From Bacilli bacterium (GTDB lineage Bacteria; Bacillota_I; Bacilli_A; RF39; UBA660): a DNA stretch of 64,000 nucleotides. Of this stretch, positions 33,001 to 41,700 are shown in pieces. A program made the position numbers and the translations under genes. The notes below the pieces were generated by a model, which saw only the letters and a list, made by a program, of their open reading frames with translations, had not been told where the DNA came from and did not search any database. The stretch lies in NCBI GenBank assembly GCA_017511605.1, contig JAFWJL010000002.1:62001-126000 (forward strand), read 5' to 3'. Positions within the stretch are counted from its first letter, which is position 1; each line of letters starts with the position of its first letter.

Positions 33001-33475
33001 TAATAGTAGAAAGATGTGCTACTCCAGTTAAATCCATTACTTGTTGAACTGAACTAGATGCAAGCATTGCAAAACCAGTTTGTCTAACTGCATATATATC
33101 TTGATGATCTCCAAATATTGATAAAGCATGTGTTGCTAAACTTCTTGCTGCTACATTAATTACACAAGGTAATTGTTCTCCCGCTATTTTATACATATTA
33201 GGAATCATTAAAAGTAATCCTTGACTGGCTGTATAAGTAGTTGTTAAAGCTCCTGCTTGAAGAGAACCATGTACCATACCTGCTGCACCTGCTTCGCTTT
33301 CCATTTCTACTACTTTTACTGGTGTATCAAAATAGTTAAGTTTTCCTTCACTACTCCATTTATCAGTTAATTCAGCCATTGGACTTGCTGGTGTAATTGG
33401 ATATATTCCAGCTACTTCAGTAAAGTTATAAGACACATAGGCTGCTGCTTCATTACCATCCATTATTTTCATCAT
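30038..33475 (-). CDS. nifJ: pyruvate:ferredoxin (flavodoxin) oxidoreductase, single-chain
   Basis: Converts pyruvate and CoA to acetyl-CoA and CO2, reducing ferredoxin or flavodoxin; central to anaerobic energy metabolism. 1145 residues, the normal fused length. Domain order is complete: N-terminal GNEAAAYVSYNFTEVAGIYP, CoA/transketolase-like core domain, EKR-type linker, two 4Fe-4S motifs (CINCNLCSLVCPHG and CTGCSLCSEVCPG), and a C-terminal thiamine diphosphate part with CAGCGETPY, GGDGWAYDIG and EVYSNTGGQ. The ATG at 33475 lies 9 bases after AAGGA; an ATG at 33493 overlaps that site. Single-gene transcript with its own terminator. Confidence 0.97.
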   Translation of the reverse strand: MMKIMDGNEAAAYVSYNFTEVAGIYPITPASPMAELTDKWSSEGKLNYFDTPVKVVEMESEAGAAGMVHGSLQAGALTTTYTASQGLLLMIPNMYKIAGEQLPCVINVAARSLATHALSIFGDHQDIYAVRQTGFAMLASSSVQQVMDLTGVAHLSTIKGKVPFVNFFDGFRTSHELQKVELIDTDKLKKLIDEKSLNEFRSRAMNPNKPSIRGTAQNEDIYFQATEVRNEYYDKLPDIVNNYMIEINKLTGKDYKPFNYYGSPNATKVIVAMGSVCETIRETVEYLWKVKKENVGLMEVHLYRPFSAKYFLKELPKTIKKIAVLDRTKEPGSSGEPLYLDVVQTIKNADARVNVIGGRYGLSSKNTTPAMIKGVFDFLDTRENHTNFTVGILDDITNLSISYDPKFMIPSDNAEFLIYGYGSDGMVSASKDIMKITGTYTNAYVQGYFQYDSKKSGGITLSNLRFGKKPITSTYYVEKANIVVCTKDSYLKRLKMLEKIVDKGVFILNTSKNPDEVLAMMSSHDKKILQNKHVKMFIVDANKIANEAGLPGKISTIMETIVFKLGKIVDFTFAVAKIKENLNTKFANKGGNVIEKNIKAIDSSLECLIPVKVPFVDYDNEITPKKSLFEVIDSMEGDSLPVSSFIKMANGEMEAGTSKLDKRDSSDVAPCYNSENCINCNLCSLVCPHGVIRPFLLDEKEEMDAPESVTRHLVDAKIKDQNLKFTVGVSLPDCTGCSLCSEVCPGKNGAKALVMKMKEELLKDKRDEEYKYLFNEVKEKKDVMPTNTVKGSQFVKPKFEFPGACAGCGETPYLKLLTQLFGDRMIIANATGCSSIYGASMPSMPYSVPWANSLFEDNAEFGFGMRIADSTIKNQIVTLIKNNMDKVKKSEKSIYKNYTTEINEDNAKALLEVVDDTKIDRLKKLKDFIMPKSVWMIGGDGWAYDIGYNGIDHVLSNRENVNILVLDTEVYSNTGGQASKSTRPGAVAKFAASGKETAKKNLAKMALSYPHVYVGTISLGANPMQTIKVMKEAEAYDGPSIIIAYAPCIAQGIIKGMKNSINEEKEATSSGYFPLFHYNPVTKEFKVDSNADFSKYEDFTLGEDRYRSLKKLNKEGDQLLARNKEDAEATYEFYKSLEEKEKEAE

Positions 33476-33513
33476 AAACATCAATCCTTCCATTATATAA
33501 ATTATATAACAAA

Positions 33514-33548
33514 ATAAAAAAAATTAAAAGAGCAATGCTCTTTTAATT
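33514..33548 (-). terminator. intrinsic terminator of the first phosphodiester glycosidase gene
   Basis: AATTAAAAGAGC/GCTCTTTTAATT, 12 pairs with a 3-base loop, then eight T on the minus strand; includes the stop codon. Confidence 0.88.
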
Positions 33549-34631
33549 ATAATTACTTTTTACTGGAGCCTTAGCTGGTTTATTTTGTTTATTAGTAACT
33601 ATCCATGCATTAGAAACAGTTCTACCACCATACTCTCCACCAGCACTAGGTCTATTCCAAAGTTTTCCTTCAATAGACATTGTTGATGAAGCACCACCAT
33701 CTAAGTTAGCTGCATTATAAGCTTTATATCTTAATAATACATCAATTACATCATTCATAGATGCACCTGTACTATATCCTGGAAGTCTACCTTCAATAAT
33801 TAATATTAATACAACTCCATCTTTTCTTTGAGCAATGATACTTCTTGGAGCAATACCCCATCCACCATCACCATGAATTTTACTTGTTTTACCATTAACT
33901 ATTAAGAAAGGTCCAAAGTCTACAGCATCTACCATACCTTCAGCAATAGCTTCTTGAGGTGATTTATAAGTTAACCACATCTTATGATCTTTAGTAAATC
34001 CTATTAATCCACCAGAACCACCTGAATGTTGCCAAATAAGTTCTCCATCTTTAATAATAGCCCCATAAGGAATAGATCCATTTCCCCAACCATCTAAGTC
34101 TTCGAAACCTCCACCATTAATTCCTACAAGTCCTCCATTATTTTTAACCAATGTATTAACATTTTGTCCCATTCTACCAAGTTTAGAACTAACCGCAAGA
34201 TCAATATCACTAGGATCATAAACTCCTATCAACCAACCTTTATAATTAGGTTCTATAATTCTTATAGTTTTATAAACATCATTTCCCTCATCTTTAGTAA
34301 ATAATTCTTTTTCATATTTATTAGAATAATGTTTCTTTTCACTTATTTGTCCGATAACTATATCATCTAGATTAGCTTCTTCATCTACTTTTTCAATATA
34401 GTTTTCACTCATTATTTTCCATACAAGATCCTCATCATATAAAGTATACGCTAAATATTTATGAGATTTAGTAGTCATAGCAGTAGGTATCCAAAAAGAT
34501 TTAAATTTATTAGTATTAATAACTACTAATCCAGCTATAACTAAAAGATCCATTAAGAAAATAATAATTGTGATAAAACCAACTTTTCTAAACTTAGGTT
34601 TTTTAATTCTTAACTTCTTTTTAACTTTCAT
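33543..34631 (-). CDS. phosphodiester glycosidase family protein (NAGPA-like), membrane-anchored, copy 1
   Basis: 362 residues: basic cytoplasmic head, one membrane helix (about 18-38), then a NAGPA/DUF2233 domain. Motifs: VKNNGGLVGINGGGFED, PYGAIIKDGE, APRSIIAQRKDGVVLILIIEGR, and NAANLDGGASSTM near the end. The family includes the mammalian uncovering enzyme and bacterial exopolysaccharide or teichoic-acid related phosphodiester glycosidases. The exported domain likely acts on cell-wall glycopolymers. Paralogue at 36647-37690 shares the MTTKSHKYLA versus MTTMSHKYLA segment after the helix. Five bases from the upstream gene, so one operon. Confidence 0.88.
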   Translation of the reverse strand: MKVKKKLRIKKPKFRKVGFITIIIFLMDLLVIAGLVVINTNKFKSFWIPTAMTTKSHKYLAYTLYDEDLVWKIMSENYIEKVDEEANLDDIVIGQISEKKHYSNKYEKELFTKDEGNDVYKTIRIIEPNYKGWLIGVYDPSDIDLAVSSKLGRMGQNVNTLVKNNGGLVGINGGGFEDLDGWGNGSIPYGAIIKDGELIWQHSGGSGGLIGFTKDHKMWLTYKSPQEAIAEGMVDAVDFGPFLIVNGKTSKIHGDGGWGIAPRSIIAQRKDGVVLILIIEGRLPGYSTGASMNDVIDVLLRYKAYNAANLDGGASSTMSIEGKLWNRPSAGGEYGGRTVSNAWIVTNKQNKPAKAPVKSNYN

Positions 34632-34636
34632 CTATA

Positions 34637-36190
34637 TCACTCCACTTTATAAGGATTATTAAGAGTTCCTTCCCCATTCTTAATACTATCTTTTTTAATA
34701 CATACAACAGGTACTATATGTTTAGAATCTCTAACATCAGCTTCTTCAAGTAAACCATTTGAATATATATTATATTCCATACTACCTACTTCACTAGTTA
34801 AATTAATATGGAAATAATCACTTAATTCATTATTAGATACATAATCAAATATATTTAATAATCCTACTTTAGCATTTACATTTCTATTATATATATTAGT
34901 AAAATTATATCCAGCATCATCACTAATTTCACCAGTATAGAAATTACAATTAACTAATGTGTCTTTATAAGGTAAACTATTAAGATAACCATTATTTAAA
35001 TAATTACCAATATTACCCCATTCATTAATATTATAAATACTATTATAACTACTATAATTACGATACACTTCTTGTCCATTAGATTTTAAATATCCATTCA
35101 AATAAAGTCTTAATGTATCTCCTTCAATAGAAGAAACTTTCCAAGTATCCTCCCCTAATTTAACATAAGAATCAACATAATTCTTTTTACTACTCTTAAC
35201 TACATATGGATCTTCCTTAGTACCAGAACCCTTAGTTACTTCTACATTTTTCTTTAATGTAATAACTGGTCTAATACCATATCCTGATAATGAATCAGTA
35301 CTTTGAATACTTCCATCTTCTTCTACATAAAGATTTTCATTATCTTCATTTAAACCTAGTAAGAAGAACATTTTACCATTATTTAAATAACTACTCTTAC
35401 CATTAGCTAATGTATAATCTTTTACTGTTAGAATAGTTACATAATCACTTTCTTTTTTATTTTCTTTCTTCTCTGTCTTCTTATCTGATTCTTTATTTTT
35501 TTCTTTAACCTCTTCAGATGTCTCTTCACTAGATTCTTCTTTTACTTCTTCTTTTGTTTCTTCTTTAGATGATTCTAATTTCTTTTCTTCCTTTTCTTTT
35601 TCTTCATTAAATTCTTCTAAAGAAATAATCTTACCATCTTTTAAAACATCTTCTTCATAATTAGTTTTTACTAATAGTTTTGAATTTTCAAAAGTATTAT
35701 AATAAACTCCTGAATGTTCCAAATCTTTCTTATTCAACCAATTTTGAACATTAGAATCTTTATAACTAGAATTTTCTCCCCACATAAATGAAGTAGCAAA
35801 ATCCTCACTAATTAATTTAACCGTATCATCATTATTAACTCTCATAACTCTAAATAATCTATTTTCAATCATTACATAGTTATTATCAACATTACCCTTA
35901 AAATAATAACCCTCGCTATCTTGATGAAGTCCATCAGTATTTTCTTTAGCAAGATTATTATTTTGTACAATAAGTCCATTTACAGTCATAGCTTCTTCTT
36001 TTATTTTAACATTTTGTTTACTATAGTAATATAAACTACGACCACCAAAATACAATGCTACTCCTAGCATAAATACTAAACTCACAAAATTAAAAATGAA
36101 CTCTATTGGTCCCATTATATGTTTCTTTTTTGTTTTCTTTGTTTTAGGTAATTCTTCCCTCTTCTTTTTCTTTAACATATGATACTTCAC
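34637..36190 (-). CDS. membrane-anchored exported protein with DUF6273-like domains and charged linker
   Basis: 517 residues: basic head with KKKKREELPKTKKTKKKH, one membrane helix (about 29-48), an exported region VMIENRLFRVMRVNNDDTVK with WGENSSYKDSNVQNWLN that resembles DUF6273, a Lys/Glu-rich linker of about 60 residues (around 195-255), and a second similar module (KLGEDTWKVSSIEGDTLRLY, GNYLNNGYLNSL). Twice a short GTKEDPYVV or GTLNNPYKVE motif closes a module; the same style ends the large protein at 61235-63649. Probably a surface protein. Function unknown. Confidence 0.7.
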   Translation of the reverse strand: MKYHMLKKKKREELPKTKKTKKKHIMGPIEFIFNFVSLVFMLGVALYFGGRSLYYYSKQNVKIKEEAMTVNGLIVQNNNLAKENTDGLHQDSEGYYFKGNVDNNYVMIENRLFRVMRVNNDDTVKLISEDFATSFMWGENSSYKDSNVQNWLNKKDLEHSGVYYNTFENSKLLVKTNYEEDVLKDGKIISLEEFNEEKEKEEKKLESSKEETKEEVKEESSEETSEEVKEKNKESDKKTEKKENKKESDYVTILTVKDYTLANGKSSYLNNGKMFFLLGLNEDNENLYVEEDGSIQSTDSLSGYGIRPVITLKKNVEVTKGSGTKEDPYVVKSSKKNYVDSYVKLGEDTWKVSSIEGDTLRLYLNGYLKSNGQEVYRNYSSYNSIYNINEWGNIGNYLNNGYLNSLPYKDTLVNCNFYTGEISDDAGYNFTNIYNRNVNAKVGLLNIFDYVSNNELSDYFHINLTSEVGSMEYNIYSNGLLEEADVRDSKHIVPVVCIKKDSIKNGEGTLNNPYKVE

Positions 36191-36212
36191 CTTTACAAAT
36201 TATATCAAAATT

Positions 36213-36236
36213 AAAAAGAAAGGACAACCCTTTCTT
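36213..36236 (-). terminator. intrinsic terminator after the stand-alone pilin-like gene
   Basis: AAGAAAGG/CCTTTCTT hairpin followed by TTTAATT on the minus strand. Confidence 0.7.
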
Positions 36237-36256
36237 AGTATTTATTCTATTAAAGT

Positions 36257-36610
36257 TTATTCTGTAGTTTCATCTGGAATATATGAACCACCGCTCCATA
36301 TACTTTCTGCGCTACCGGCATTATTCCAGCAAGTACTAAACTCTGTTTTTTCTCCAACTAATCCCATAACAACATTTATAAGTATTGGAATAATAAAAAC
36401 AATGATTGCCGCAATTAACTTATTTAAAATTTTCCTAAATCCATCTTTTTGTTCCGGATTAATAGTCATTTGTACAAATTGAATAGTAAACGCAATAAGT
36501 AAAGCAACCGGTACAAGTATTTGAATTACAAGCATAATATTTTTTACTATTGGTAAAATTGTTGAAAGTGTTGCACTATTACAAGTATCCATTACATCTA
36601 ATATATACAT
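36257..36610 (-). CDS. stand-alone pilin-like (TrbC/VirB2-like) two-helix membrane protein
   Basis: 117 residues. Two hydrophobic helices (about 18-47 and 64-86) flank the loop TINPEQKDGFRKILNKLIA, nearly the same as in the NlpC/P60 proteins at 6971-7849 and 8639-9469. Cys10 and Cys94 (FSTCWNNAG) match the outer cysteines of those proteins. The hydrolase domain is absent. It might form a homo- or hetero-oligomer with them or act as an independent pilin-like or pore subunit; no type IV secretion ATPase is present in the window. GGAGG precedes the ATG. Confidence 0.75.
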   Translation of the reverse strand: MYILDVMDTCNSATLSTILPIVKNIMLVIQILVPVALLIAFTIQFVQMTINPEQKDGFRKILNKLIAAIIVFIIPILINVVMGLVGEKTEFSTCWNNAGSAESIWSGGSYIPDETTE

Positions 36611-36646
36611 AAAGGCCTCCTATACATATATTTTAACATAAAATAG

Positions 36647-37690
36647 TTATTTTACTACCCAAAAAGTAGACATATTCCTTAATCCATTACTTCCACCAGC
36701 AACTGGAGTATTAATAATTTTACCATTTATTACTAATTCTGAAGAACTTCCCCCATCTAGATTAGCTGCATTATATGCACCATAATTTTCCATGATATCA
36801 CATAAGTCAATCATATCTGCGCCTATGCTATTAGCAAGTCTACCATTTATTACTAAAAATAATACTATTCCATCTTTTCTTTGTCCAATAGCAGTTCTAG
36901 GGGCTATTCCCCATCCTCCATTTCCTCTAACAAAACTTCTCTTTCCATTTATTATTAAGAATGGTCCAAATTGAACTGCATCTCTCATCCCCATCGCTTG
37001 AGCTTCATATTTACTCATACTACCTAAGACAAATTTATCTTCTTTTGTAAAACCAATAAATCCTCCGCCAACATTAGCCTCTACATATTCACTAACTATC
37101 TCACCATTAGAGAATACCACACCATGAGGAAGAGCGCCATTACCATTCCAATCAGGATCATAAAATCCCCCTGCATTCATCGCAATAATTGCTTTTTCCC
37201 TTTCACTAACTGTAAGAATAGATTCACCTGTTACACCTAAATACGCTGTAGTAGCTATATGTATTCTAGAAGGATCATATATCGCAACTAAAAAGCCTTG
37301 ATATCCCTTACCACTAACATTTATTACTTTATATAAATCATTACCTTCATCTTTTTGTAATATTGCTTTTTCATACTGATTTCTATAGATAGTTGTTGTA
37401 TATTTACGAAACTGTATTTCATCAGGATTAGTAATCTCATCAACTTCAATAATGCTATTATCCTCAAGAACTTTTTGAATATATTCTTCACTATATATTG
37501 AAGTAGCCAAATATTTATGAGACATAGTAGTCATTGCACTAGTTATCCAGAATTCTTTAAAACTATCAAACGGTCCATAAAAAAGCAATAAAAAAGAAGA
37601 AAAACAAAAAATATAAACTAAACATATCGCTCTAACTATCTTTCTCTTAAGTGGCATTTTATATTTAATCTTTTGTCTTCTCTTAAACAT
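36647..37690 (-). CDS. phosphodiester glycosidase family protein (NAGPA-like), membrane-anchored, copy 2
   Basis: 347 residues with the same plan as the protein at 33543-34631: basic head, one membrane helix (about 18-35), then the catalytic domain with AIIAMNAGGFYDPDWNGNG, LPHGVVFSNGE, APRTAIGQRKDGIVLFLVINGR and NAANLDGGSSSELV. The two differ widely except at these motifs, so divergence is old. The gene follows the one at 37693-38253 by 2 bases and is separated from the pilin-like gene by 36 bases. Likely role: hydrolysis of a phosphodiester in a wall or exopolysaccharide polymer. Confidence 0.87.
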   Translation of the reverse strand: MFKRRQKIKYKMPLKRKIVRAICLVYIFCFSSFLLLFYGPFDSFKEFWITSAMTTMSHKYLATSIYSEEYIQKVLEDNSIIEVDEITNPDEIQFRKYTTTIYRNQYEKAILQKDEGNDLYKVINVSGKGYQGFLVAIYDPSRIHIATTAYLGVTGESILTVSEREKAIIAMNAGGFYDPDWNGNGALPHGVVFSNGEIVSEYVEANVGGGFIGFTKEDKFVLGSMSKYEAQAMGMRDAVQFGPFLIINGKRSFVRGNGGWGIAPRTAIGQRKDGIVLFLVINGRLANSIGADMIDLCDIMENYGAYNAANLDGGSSSELVINGKIINTPVAGGSNGLRNMSTFWVVK

Positions 37691-37692
37691 CT

Positions 37693-38253
37693 TTACTCCT
37701 CTTTACCATCAAATTCTTTGTCACCATTATAATCTATATACTTTTTACTAGTTTTATACTTATCAACTCTTAATATAGAATTACTATTTTTCTGATATTC
37801 ATTATATTTATTTACATTATTATTATAAACATTAATATCATTAACAAAATAATTAACTACTTGTTCATAAATACTTTTATAGTTATTACACTTAGTATTA
37901 ACTTTACTATCAGGATAATATACATCAGTACATAACTTATCTAATTTTTTAGTATTCTTAGTAAGTTCATCAACTAAATTTTCATAATTAGACAACTTAT
38001 TTTTAACAGACTTATCTTCATCATACATAGTATCATAATAAACATTACTTAATACAACATTATATAATTCATCTCTAAAATTCTCAAATACACTAGTATT
38101 AGTACTAAAAACCTCAAATTCATCATTAACATCATTAATACGATTATATATTTCTTCTTTATCTCTTTGTAATCCTAAAACAAAAGAAGATACTCCTCCA
38201 GAAATAATTAATATAAAGCTTAATGTCATCATAGCCATTGCTATTTTTTTCAT
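37693..38253 (-). CDS. exported anchored protein with helical domain and EF-hand-like tail
   Basis: 186 residues: N-terminal signal anchor (about 5-27), a largely helical exported region with an internal Cys pair (DKLCTDVYYPDSKVNTKC), and a C-terminal DYNGDKEFDGKE segment that matches a 12-residue calcium loop (acidic or Asn at 1, 3, 5, 9, 12). A single EF-hand-like loop needs a partner or dimer. AGGTGG precedes the ATG. Co-transcribed with glycosidase copy 2. Function unknown. Confidence 0.65.
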   Translation of the reverse strand: MKKIAMAMMTLSFILIISGGVSSFVLGLQRDKEEIYNRINDVNDEFEVFSTNTSVFENFRDELYNVVLSNVYYDTMYDEDKSVKNKLSNYENLVDELTKNTKKLDKLCTDVYYPDSKVNTKCNNYKSIYEQVVNYFVNDINVYNNNVNKYNEYQKNSNSILRVDKYKTSKKYIDYNGDKEFDGKEE

Positions 38254-38288
38254 ACTACCACCTATTATAATTTTAACAAAAATAAGTC

Positions 38289-38316
38289 AAAAAGAAAAGA
38301 AGAAAACTCTTCTTTT
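38289..38316 (-). terminator. intrinsic terminator of the 38.3 kb exported protein gene
   Basis: AAAAGAAGA/TCTTCTTTT hairpin followed by C and five T on the minus strand. Confidence 0.7.
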
Positions 38317-38785
38317 ACTTTATAATTGATTTTATTTCTTCCTTAGTTAATTTTTCTAATTTATAATCATTTTTATCAGTTATTTCCATCCCCATATATT
38401 GTGAAGAACTTTTTACAGTTCGCTTAGGAAATAAATCTTTATAAACTATAACTAAAGATTGATCATTAAAAACCATCTTCATATAACCACTAACTGTTTT
38501 ATCAGAATTATTAGTAATAGTATACTCTACTCTACCAACTTCATTATTATAATAGAAAGTAGCATCTTCTATACAAACATCATTTAAACAATGTTTAGAA
38601 GATAACTTCTCATTCTTATAACTAACAGTATTAGGTAATTCTATTTCTTCACTATTAAATTTATAAGAATTCCCTATATTAGCTAATTTTGGTTTACTAT
38701 TTAAATATAATATTACTCCTACTATTATTAATATAACTATCAATACTATTATTATTGCAATTAAATGTTTTCTAATAAATTTCAT
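38315..38785 (-). CDS. membrane-anchored exported protein, unknown function
   Basis: 156 residues from the ATG at 38785, preceded by GGTGA; an ATG 12 bases upstream is in frame but overlaps the site. Basic head, one membrane helix (about 9-29), and a beta-rich exported domain with a Cys pair (KHCLNDVC), VEYTITNNSDKTVSGYMKMV and FPKRTVKSSSQY, which reads like a small immunoglobulin-type or FxLYD-type fold. It follows the giant prepilin-like gene by 14 bases and is likely expressed with it. Confidence 0.65.
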   Translation of the reverse strand: MKFIRKHLIAIIIVLIVILIIVGVILYLNSKPKLANIGNSYKFNSEEIELPNTVSYKNEKLSSKHCLNDVCIEDATFYYNNEVGRVEYTITNNSDKTVSGYMKMVFNDQSLVIVYKDLFPKRTVKSSSQYMGMEITDKNDYKLEKLTKEEIKSIIK

Positions 38786-38799
38786 ATTCTTCACCATCC

Positions 38800-41700
38800 T
38801 TAATCAGCTATCCTAATATATGGATCAGAATCATTTATATTAAAGTTATATTCACCATTATCTAAAGCAACATTACATATCTTAGTATTAGTTTGAGTTA
38901 AAGTAATATTTTCATTACCTTCATTAAAACTACTTAAATATAAATTATAATGTCCTGTACAACTATAAATATGTTGATTTATAGTTGCTATCCAAGGAGT
39001 TTCATCTACATATAATCTTAAACCAATAGCTTTTCTATTATAATTTTCATTTTTATAGAAACAATCTTTAAAATCACATGTAGCTTCATAAACAATTTCT
39101 TCAGGTTCATCTTTATTACAAACAACAGCTGAATTAAATTTATCAGTATATGTAATTGTAGTATTATACTTTGCAAATATATTATTTATTGTATCTGTAT
39201 ATGGATTATAGTAATAACACTTTCCTGCACACTTACTCATACTTATCGGTTCAGTATGACCATAACTAGAATTTGTTAATTCAGAATTAAATTCATATAC
39301 ATAATTTGCTTCTTCTTCATTTCGATAAAGACATTCAGTATATTCCTCATCATATAAAGCTTCTGAGGTAATATTACCATATGAATCTTTAACAAATAAA
39401 TATAAATGAACATCATCACCATCTTTTATAAATCCAGTTTTATCATAATATACAATGTACTCTTTTCTTTGCTTACTGCAATTTGCTCCACTACAATTAT
39501 TTCCTTCATATGATCCTTGATATGTAGGACAAGTAGAAGCATTTTCAGAAACACATACTGAATATTTATCTAATGGATCATCAACAGAAAATCTAATTTT
39601 CAATTTTGTATATTCATTATAAACATTAGGATTTTCTACTCCTTCTAATGAATTAACTATCTCACCATTACCATTTTTATAATATCTAGTTCCACTAATT
39701 ATATTCTTTAAATATATTGATGGATTAGTATCACTATATAATTTATATGTTAATTCTTTAGATTTTGTTTCTTTACCATAAGTATCAATAATTTTAGAGT
39801 AAATAACATAAGTTTCTCCACTAGGACGACTCGTACTAAAGAAATTATTATCTAAAACTCTAGATTCTTGGAAATCCTTAGCACCTGTACAAATATCCAT
39901 AGCTCCATCTTTTTTATAACAATACTTAATCTTAAGACCATCATCTAAATCATCCGTAGCTCTTATAGAATAAGTTATATTTGGAATATTAATACTAGGA
40001 TCATTAGAATTATTAACAATCACTGGATCATCTATAATAACTGGAGCCTTATTCTTATATAACTTATATGTCATAGGTTTTGTTACTACATTACCATCTC
40101 TATCTTTTACAAATAAATATAAAGTTCTCGTTGAACCATCATATGGTCTAGTAGGATCAGTAACATTAAAAGTATAATCCATAGGTTTTGGAGTTTCTCC
40201 ATCTAAATAATTGTCATATGATAAATAATTATGACATGTTGTACTATCCTCAGAAACACAAATATAAATAAAATTATTTTCATCAATATCATCGCTTGCT
40301 TTTGCTAAATATTTAACATGATAATTACCACTATCTTCAATAGGACAATATACTTCATCTTTACAAGCAATACCATTACTATAGACATTAAACAAATTAA
40401 TTGTTGGAGGTAATCCTTGATATACATCATACGTCATTGTTTTAGAATCAGTAGCGCCATCAGTATCTATAACTTTTACTTGGATGTTACGTACTTTTCC
40501 ATCATGCCCACCAAATAATCTATAGTCATTATCACTACCCATAAAATCACTAAGTTTAGCATTATTTAATCTTATAACCCCATCTTCAATAACTTGGAAT
40601 CTTAATGTTTCAGGTGTATCAACATCATCTCTAGCACTTATATTAAATATTGTATCCAAACTACCAGTTACCGGTTTACCATCAGTTCTAGAATTAAATA
40701 CCGCAAAATCCAAAACTGGTGGAATATTAGTATATAGTTTATATGGAAGTGATACCTTCTTATCAATCAATCCATAACTATCTCTTATGAAAACATATAC
40801 CTTTTGTGTACTACCATCATATTCATGAGGCATTGTATAAGTAGGTGTCTTATTATCATAATTTCTATAAGAAGTATATCCCCTACAACTATTTTCATCT
40901 AACGATAAACAAACCATTAAACCATCATAATCAATATCATCTTCTGCTTCTAATGAAACTTTAATAGTTTTATTACCACCTTCTTCAGGAGGACATAATT
41001 CATGATTAAGACAAGCTGGTCCAGAAGAAGAGATTGAATATGATTTGATTTTTGGCGCTTTATTTAAATATAATTTGTAAGATTTAGAATCACTATCAGA
41101 TCCATCTTCAGAATCTATAACATTTACTGTGATAGTTCTAGTTTTTCCATCATAATTACCATTAATCATATAAGATAAAGGTTGATATGCATAATTATAA
41201 AATTGTCCACCAATACCATCACTTACTTTTACACTCATTTGATCATCTTCATCAACATCATCAGTAGCTTCAACATTAACTATTATAGATTTACTTCCCC
41301 CTGATTCAAGCGGACATAATTCAGGATTCAAACACGCTACTCCAGCAGAAGCTATTGTTAATGATTTAATCTCAGGATTTTTATTTACAGAGAATGTATA
41401 ACTAAATTGTTTTTTACTTATACCACCTAAACTATCCTTTACAAAAGCCGTTAAATAATGAGTACTTCCATCTCTTCTACATCTACCACCATCACAATTA
41501 GTAAATGTATATTCCATTGTATTTTCACTACTGAAATAATCATAATAATTACGATAATTATCACAAGATTTAAAATCTTCATCTGTAGAACTTTCTCTAA
41601 AGCATACAGAAAGATTATTATTATCATCAATATCATCTGTTACAACAAGAGTTACTTTAGCAGTAAGCATATTTAAAGGAACCCCATGATATACATCTCT

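Noticed and set aside
41451..41676. Small frames on either strand inside the giant prepilin gene
   Set aside because: Low-complexity shadows (Ile/Met or Ser/Thr/Ile runs) in a long well-supported frame.
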